This document shows positions 57,784-64,000 of a DNA stretch of 64,000 nucleotides, in pieces. The position numbers and the translations under genes were made by a program. The DNA lies in contig OW388305.1 in NCBI GenBank assembly GCA_936450465.1, positions 41,678,687-41,742,686 on the forward strand, given 5' to 3'. A model generated the notes under the pieces. It searched no databases and had not been told where the DNA came from. It saw only the letters and a program-made list of their open reading frames with translations. Within the stretch, counting starts at the first letter, position 1. Each line of letters starts with the position of its first letter. Origin of the DNA: Gibbula magus. Taxonomy: Eukaryota; Mollusca; Gastropoda; Trochida; Trochidae.

Positions 57784-59016
57784 TTTAAAAGGTGCATCCA
57801 TTGTGTTCATAAAATTTTATTGGGCTTTAATACACCAACACACCATATGTGCTGTTTACAGTACAAATAAATTCACTCAGCTTGCATATTCATCCCCAAT
57901 TGCCAAATATATCTTAATTATTAGTTTCCAAATAAAATCGAGTAACATCATTTATGCATGTTTAGACATCGAAACTGCACGTCCCATTTACATGCACAGT
58001 AGTTATATAACCTCTTAAACATTATTAGCAGCTCCGACTTATCAGTTTTTGTGCAGTTTCCGTTGCCGCCGCCGCCGCCGTCGCTGCCTGCACGTTTTGT
58101 ATTCACTATAACTTTTTTCCTAGAAGGTTTTGAGAACTCATTTACATAACTTCTTACTTATGCCCCTGGGGAATTTTTTTGACATGTTCATATTCAAGGT
58201 CAAAGGTCAAGGTCACGAGTTCTGAAATCTCTACAAAAATCCTTGTAAACACGATAACTTCAACAACTTCTGTGCTATCAGGCCCTTACTTGGTATATAT
58301 CAACTATGGAGAAAGACCAAGATTTGAAAGCGTTTTCGCTAAAATCTGTCAAAGGACAAGGTCACAGCAAGGTCACAACTTAAGCATGCTATTGTGAATA
58401 TGCCTTATGTTAACAATGAACACTTTGAGTCATTGCATGATTATACACAATGAAAAGTAATCGTTGATGGTGTGACCTTGAAGGTCAAAGTTCAAGGTCA
58501 TGAGATATTGGTTAAGGCCATGTTAATCTTTTGATCCAATTTTGAAATCAGAAATAGGTTTTAAGAACAAAGTTGTGAAAAGTGACCCCAGTGATGATTC
58601 AACTTGTTAGAATAACTTGAATAATGAACAAAATTTTGTCAAAAAAAAATCCCATTATTTATGCTGAGGAGAAGGCGGAACAGGGAAAGGCGAGACCCAA
58701 AGTTTCGGAGCTGCTCTGCTTTTGTGGTGTCCCGCAAACGCTCTTCTAGTTATCTGAAAATTGGCATTTAGTCTGTTGTGAATAAGTTTCCAAAATTACG
58801 TTTGACTAATTGACGCGCGACACACACAGTGCATTGTCAGATTTTCGATCAGAAATCGTTACTTTTATCTTTATATAGTCAATATGCTAAGTCTACTATC
58901 ATCAAAATGGTATTTTTCGGTAACAGTCGGTACTTCTCGATAAAGTACCGGTAACACCATTTAAAACGTTTGCAATATGTGACCCCCAACAACACAATGG
59001 ATGTACGTACCTTTAA
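57784..59016. mobile_element. Family J MITE, copy 4, split by a nested insertion
   Basis: TTAAAAGGTGCATCCATTGT to ACACAATGGATGTACGTACC with TTAA. About 740 bp of unrelated sequence (roughly 58021-58760) interrupts it, with a (GCC)n run and GGTCAAAGGTCAAGGTCA motifs. Confidence 0.65.
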
Positions 59017-59099
59017 ATGTTCACCAATTCCCTAAAGCATAACTAAACCAAGTTAATAATGTAACCCATTCCTGAACAAAAAAGTGCAAATTTATTTTT

Positions 59100-59392
59100 C
59101 AATTCATAAGAGACCAAAGTCAATTATCTTGCTGTCTGAACTCTCAAATTCCTATGAGATCTACAAACTTGCCTCTCACACTGAAGACTTCCACACCACT
59201 GTCGCTTTATAAGTCACACAATTTTCTACTTTTAAGGATAAGCATTTTCTATGTATACAGCTTGTGTGTTGTGTTGTGTTGTGTAATGAGAGGTTTTACT
59301 TTCTTACGTAAGAAAATATTGTATAAACTTCAATAATAAATGCCAAATTTAAGAACAAATAATTTGCCAAAAACGTGCTACAATGCCTTTAA
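59100..59392. mobile_element. Family G MITE, partial copy 10
   Basis: Shares ATCTTGCTGTCTGAACTCTC with copy 4 and ends AACGTGCTACAATGCCTTTAA-like. The left end is not clear. Confidence 0.5.
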
Positions 59393-59689
59393 GATATAGT
59401 TTGGAAGTTGTGAGTCTGCCCATGTGTATTCACTATTGAGATGTATGTAAAGTCACTCTGACAACTAAACAATCTTCTCCATCATCATTAGGACAACGCA
59501 GAGTTTGGCTGCTGGTTCGGCAAAATGGCACTATAGACACACAGTCATGGATAATTGTCTCATTAGGCCTGAAAGGCCCGATGGCATGGCGTCAATCTGT
59601 TCGTCTGTAAACTTTCCACTTTTTCGACTTCTTCTCCAGAACCAATGACTCTAGAGAGTTGAAATTTTATGTGCAAACTCCTTGACCTA

Positions 59690-60115
59690 TGGGGATTCTA
59701 AATTGTAGTTAAATAGGTTCACAGGGGTCACAACCTTAAAAACTATTTTCATCTTCTTCTCCGATTCCAAAAGGTCTACAGAGCTGAAAAGTGTGCATAC
59801 TCCTTGGCCAATGGGGATTCTAAATTGTAGATAAATAGGTTCACAGGGGTCACAACCTTAAAAACCTATTTTCATCTTCTTCTCCACTTCCAAAACTTCT
59901 AAAGAGAGCTGAAAAGTTGTGTGCGGAGTCCTTGACCAATGGGGATTCTAAATTGTAGATTTCGTGACCATGTGACCTCAAATAGGGTCACAAGGGTCAC
60001 AACCTTAAAAACCTATTTTCATCTTCTTCTCCAGTTCCAAAAGTTCTACAGAGCTGAAAAATTGTGTGCATACTCCTTGGCCAATGGGGATTCTAAATTG
60101 TAGATTTGGTCAATG
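59690..60115. repeat. Four imperfect units of about 115 bp
   Basis: CCAATGGGGATTCTAAATTG, ACAGGGGTCACAACCTTAAA and TTTTCATCTTCTTCTCC recur four times. A related single unit is near 52380-52440. Confidence 0.75.
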
Positions 60116-60639
60116 TATTACTTCAAATAACTTTGATATTCAACCTTAGATAATAAATCAATGAAGTCCTGATGAGCTACAGATCCCATGGCTCTATTTT
60201 TAACCTTCAAGTTGCTATTTTCTATATCACCCCTTTTAGCCCCCGTGACGGAATATTTGAATCCCCTAGCTCACCTCTGGGTTTTGCCTTTGCAAATTTG
60301 TACCGCCAGCGAATTTCCAGGCAGATAATCTTGTACTGTCTAATTGACCGGGAGTCGCTGGCCACTTTGTCATCAGTAATGATTGGCTGTGCCATGTCTC
60401 CTTTCCAGGGATATATGAATGTACTATTTCCATCTGGTAACCTGGGATCTGCAGGTGAAGGGTTAATATACAAGGAAAATATTTATTACTTCATATCAGG
60501 GTACATATTTTTCATTCAATGTTCTCAAATGAATTACAGGAATCAGGATGGCGAATCTCTCCTTCTCCTGAAATGGAATGAGATTTATTTTAAGTCTAGT
60601 TGATGGTGATCTGTCAGGGGAATTCATAGTCACACTATA

Positions 60640-61029
60640 GAACTCATCACTCAATGAACACATACTGTACAGTGAGAACTCATCGCTCAATGAACACATA
60701 CTGTACAGTGAGAACTCATCGCTCAATGAACACATGCTGTACAGTGAGAACTCACCGCTCAATGAACACATATTGTACAGTGAGAACTCATCGCTCAATG
60801 AACACATGCTGTACAGTGATAACTCATCGCTCAATGAACACATACTGTACAGTGAGAACTCATCGCTCAATGAACACATGCTGTATAGTTATATCTGAAC
60901 TCATCACTCAATGAACACATGCTGTACAGTGAGAACTCATCGCTCAATGAACACATACTGTACAGTGAGAACTCATCACTCAATGAACACATACTGTACA
61001 GTGGGAACTCATCGCTCATTGAACACATA
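60640..61029. repeat. 36-bp tandem array, about 11 copies
   Basis: GAACTCATCGCTCAATGAAC plus ACATACTGTACAGTGA. 36 is a multiple of 3, so frames stay open on both strands. Not coding. Confidence 0.88.
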
Positions 61030-61268
61030 TTGAACAATTGGGAAATCCTTGTTCTGGAAGAGACTGCAACATCATCAAATATTAAACGCTGATCATCTCA
61101 ACGGAGAGACTGTATATCGCTTTATAACATGGACATGGGAGGGATTTCTACTAATTAGCCACCTATCAGGGTATAATCAATACTCCACAGTGAACATGTG
61201 GACATGTGGGTTATGTATTGACGATGAACTAACCATGAATAGGAATCAACATGATATCTTTATTCCTT

Positions 61269-61482
61269 TTAAAGAGAGGGTTCCATCAGATGATCCGCCA
61301 TTTTGTTTTTGTAAATTCAGCGAAAAACGCTGTATTTTTACGAGTTTAATATGCATATATATATTGATGGAATATATCTAAAAAGTAAAAAATAATGAAT
61401 TATTAGGCTGATAAACATGTTATGTGGAAACGTCCTCAAAATTTGTTTCCACAAAAAATAGCTGATAGAACCGACCCTTTAA
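61269..61482. mobile_element. Family H MITE, short copy 3
   Basis: TTAAAGAGAGGGTTCCATCA to TGATAGAACCGACCCTTTAA, 214 bp, with GATCCGCCATTTTGTTTTTG just inside the left end. Confidence 0.7.
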
Positions 61483-62587
61483 GCAGTGTTTTAAACAAAT
61501 GTTTTATTAATTGTTCCAAAATGTCCATTAATTTACAGAATTACACCTTTGACAAATGTCTTCAGAACATGGAAAATAAATAGTGGGATAGATTTAATGT
61601 TGAGTTTTGAAGATAGATAAAACAGATATTCTTGGTTTAATTAATATGAAGATTACTGTTTTTCATTTAAATAATTTTTGTCAAAGTTGAACATTTCTTT
61701 CAAATCTTTTTAAAGTTTTGTAACATGTTGTCTGATCCCATATAATTGAACATGTGGTTTTATAAATAAAATTATATTATCTATTAATGTGGAATGTTCC
61801 AAACAAAAACAAATTATTTCCCGTAAAAATATTAATTCCTGTCAGAATATATGTGTCATTGACAGATTAGTTGAATATATTTTCGAACAAACAAAATTGA
61901 TAAGATGTCTTCTTATGAGTAATTATGGAAGGATATTTATGAGACGTTATTATAAAAAATCACTGTAATTATAGATTTGATAAAATATAAAAATGTCTTA
62001 ATGGCTCTCTGTGTCATAAATTTGAAAGGTTTATTGATTATTAATGCCAACTCTCTCTTAATGGAAGAACTCTGTGGGTATAATTGGAAATTAAATCTTC
62101 TCATTAGGTTATTCGCTCTCATTCAAAGTTTCCTATTTAGCATCTTTGGTAGATATTTATGTTATAATTAATAACTTTTGAACTGTTTGTATATATATAG
62201 TATAAATGCTGTTGTATCTCTCTTCTTTTCTACACTGCCGGGCAAAAGAAATGTCTCCTCATTTTCAACAAAATAAAACTTTGAATTACTGTTGGCAGAT
62301 AAAGTAAGTTTTGTGTCTTTGTAATTAGCATACATACAAAAAGTCAAATGTCCAGGTGTATGGCTGCTTCAAATTATCAAAAAATTAAAAACATAACGCC
62401 GAGTTTCTTTCTCCTACCAGTTTCATTTCATCTTCAGGGAGAATATATATATATTGACAGGATCAATCTTCTTTAATACGATGAGCTCATTTCGACCACG
62501 GTATCGGTCTTTTCAAGTATACATAAACAATTTCATTTACCAGGGTAGGAAACTGTATCTTATGTGTACTCAAAAGCACATTTGGTG
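61483..62587. other. No gene recognised
   Basis: Very AT-rich, without splice-flanked open segments. A short TATATATATTGACAG stretch near 62447 is not informative. Confidence 0.5.
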
Positions 62588-62993
62588 TTAAAGGGGCAGT
62601 AGCACGTAGTTTTTCAAATTTTATCTTTTCAAATTTCCCATTTATAATGATAGTTTATGTCATTTATATTTACTTTAGAGGGTAAAACATCTTATTACAC
62701 AAACCAATTAATAATAATTAGTAATAACGGTGTTGCGTATAAAGCATAAATTGCATGGCGGCCATTTTATTGTGAACATATTTTATTATTTGTCAGTATA
62801 AACTGTAGTATAAATGCCGTCGACAAGCTCCGGCATTTTTACCAGTTTAAATTTCACCTTTCAAACCGTTTATAAGCCAGTGAACAAACACATTATGAAA
62901 TCTATTTCTTAATTGTTTTACAATTGGTAATATTGTTTTTCATTTTATGAAATCTCTTTATTACCATTAGAAAATGTGCTGCTGCTTCTTTAA
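62588..62993. mobile_element. Family G MITE, copy 11 with internal insertion
   Basis: TTAAAGGGGCAGTAGCACGT to ATGTGCTGCTGCTTCTTTAA, with TTGCATGGCGGCCATTTTAT at about 62750. The interior from about 62790 contains an unrelated hairpin-like stretch (GCCGTCGACAAGCTCCGGC). Confidence 0.72.
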
Positions 62994-64000
62994 TTGTTGT
63001 ATGTGTTAACGTTTCACAATGACTTTCACAAAATAAATTCATTATTTTTATGAGTTCTTTTAAAGGGAAACATGTGTAATTTTACATTTTGAGTTTGGAA
63101 GTTTACATGACAAAAATATTTATAATTGTTTGAGCGAACTTAATGAACTCAAATATGAAAATATAATGAACCCCTCTGTAAATTTGTTTGATAGACACAT
63201 ATTTTCAGTATAAAGTTCACTGATGTTCGTTGTAACCCTTCCTGTCTCCAAGATCGTTAACAAATCTTCGCTAAGCACATTTCTTTAATTTCAGCATCTG
63301 TTTATCGTCAATTCCAAATAACTGAATGTGTTCCATTTAAGTAAAAACTCTTAAGTAACAACCCGAACTCTCAATTCAAAATTGAATTTGAGTTTAAATA
63401 AAACTCAAATCCAAAATGGTTTGTGATCTGGAGCTTCTTCTAGAGTAGTTACAGTTTTTCTAATATATTCACAGGCAAAAGAAACGTCACCAACAAAAAT
63501 ACAAGATATTTCAATCCAAGAGTGGTAAATACAACTGAAAGTCTGAAACAATATTTCAGAGTGTTTCAACGAATATTGAAATTATTTAAATTTATAAAAA
63601 CATACCTTTTAAGAAATCGTTGTTTTGGCATCTACTTACTAGAACAAACAGGAGAGTCAAAAAGGAATTGATGGCTTGTTTTTTTAAGTTTTACAGTAAT
63701 GATGCATCCACAATTAAAGTTTAAGGTAATTTATGTCAACATGATCTTTTATTACTTGAATTCCCATTTACATAAATGTTTAACTTAAGCCCTGTTTATA
63801 CATTTATGCTTTGCAAATATGCAATATTGCTTATGGTAGTAATATACACACGTGAGTAAAAGTAAATTTACTATGCTATGTGTTTAATTTCTGCCTAAGC
63901 AAATTGGTTTCCAACTCTTTTAATATATGAATAGAAAATTTCTAAAATATGCCAATTAATATTTATTATACCCCGACCATGATGATGTCACGTCAGTCAG
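62994..64000. other. No gene recognised
   Basis: AT-rich to the end of the window; no exon, RNA gene or clear repeat found. Confidence 0.5.

Noticed and set aside
60172..60603. Open frame of 143 codons on plus, with an 83-codon frame opposite
   Set aside because: No recognisable domain, flanked by repeat units on both sides, no splice sites; I cannot support it as a gene.
60496..60914. Open frames with repeated CSLSDEFSLYSM or MNTYCTVRTHRS units
   Set aside because: Product of the 36-bp array; a multiple-of-3 period keeps any frame open.

Overview
The window is animal nuclear DNA: AT-rich, intron-rich and packed with dispersed repeats. The LINE tails, tRNA-derived SINEs, a very high load of short inverted-repeat elements and many minisatellites suggest a lophotrochozoan, most likely a mollusc such as a bivalve. 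That placement is inference from repeat style; no species was identified.

Positions 1183-29208 (minus strand) hold one large gene that I read as the orthologue of HPS3, a subunit of BLOC-2, which works in biogenesis of lysosome-related organelles such as pigment granules. I placed 22 exons by hand from splice sites, reading phase and remembered similarity to human HPS3, including a 35-nt microexon. Together they encode about 1,060 residues (human: about 1,004). The last exon or exons appear to lie before position 1. The phases between exons 3 and 5 do not join directly, so a small exon is missing; a 40-nt candidate is given. The upstream side of the start codon (29209-29340) has a TCATGTGA M-box-like site and a YY1-like site.

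The introns are full of mobile elements: short TTAA-flanked inverted-repeat elements (families G, H, K, N), elements with terminal palindromes and paired TGACGTCA sites (A, B), long-TIR elements (F, L, P), SINEs, LINE remnants and minisatellites. Several sit within 10-40 bp of splice sites. Exon 11 has three degenerate partial copies of itself just upstream in transcript order.

From about 29.3 kb to 64 kb I find almost no gene. The region holds a 1.2-kb tandem array (31.74-32.94 kb) ending directly at a 5'-truncated LINE (to about 34.25 kb), further arrays at 39.5, 40.5, 45.2 and 60.6 kb, and many short elements. One convincing isolated plus-strand exon carries a start codon (53776-53865); the rest of that gene is not visible. 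34.3-37.8 kb is comparatively free of recognised repeats and has a TATA-containing promoter-like stretch.

The most unusual signal is an architecture shared by four unrelated-looking repeat families: a 140-190 bp near-perfect palindrome at one end of a body carrying a pair of full CRE sites (TGACGTCA) 19-41 bp apart. A second theme is tandem arrays that look as if they grew out of an element's own terminal inverted repeat.
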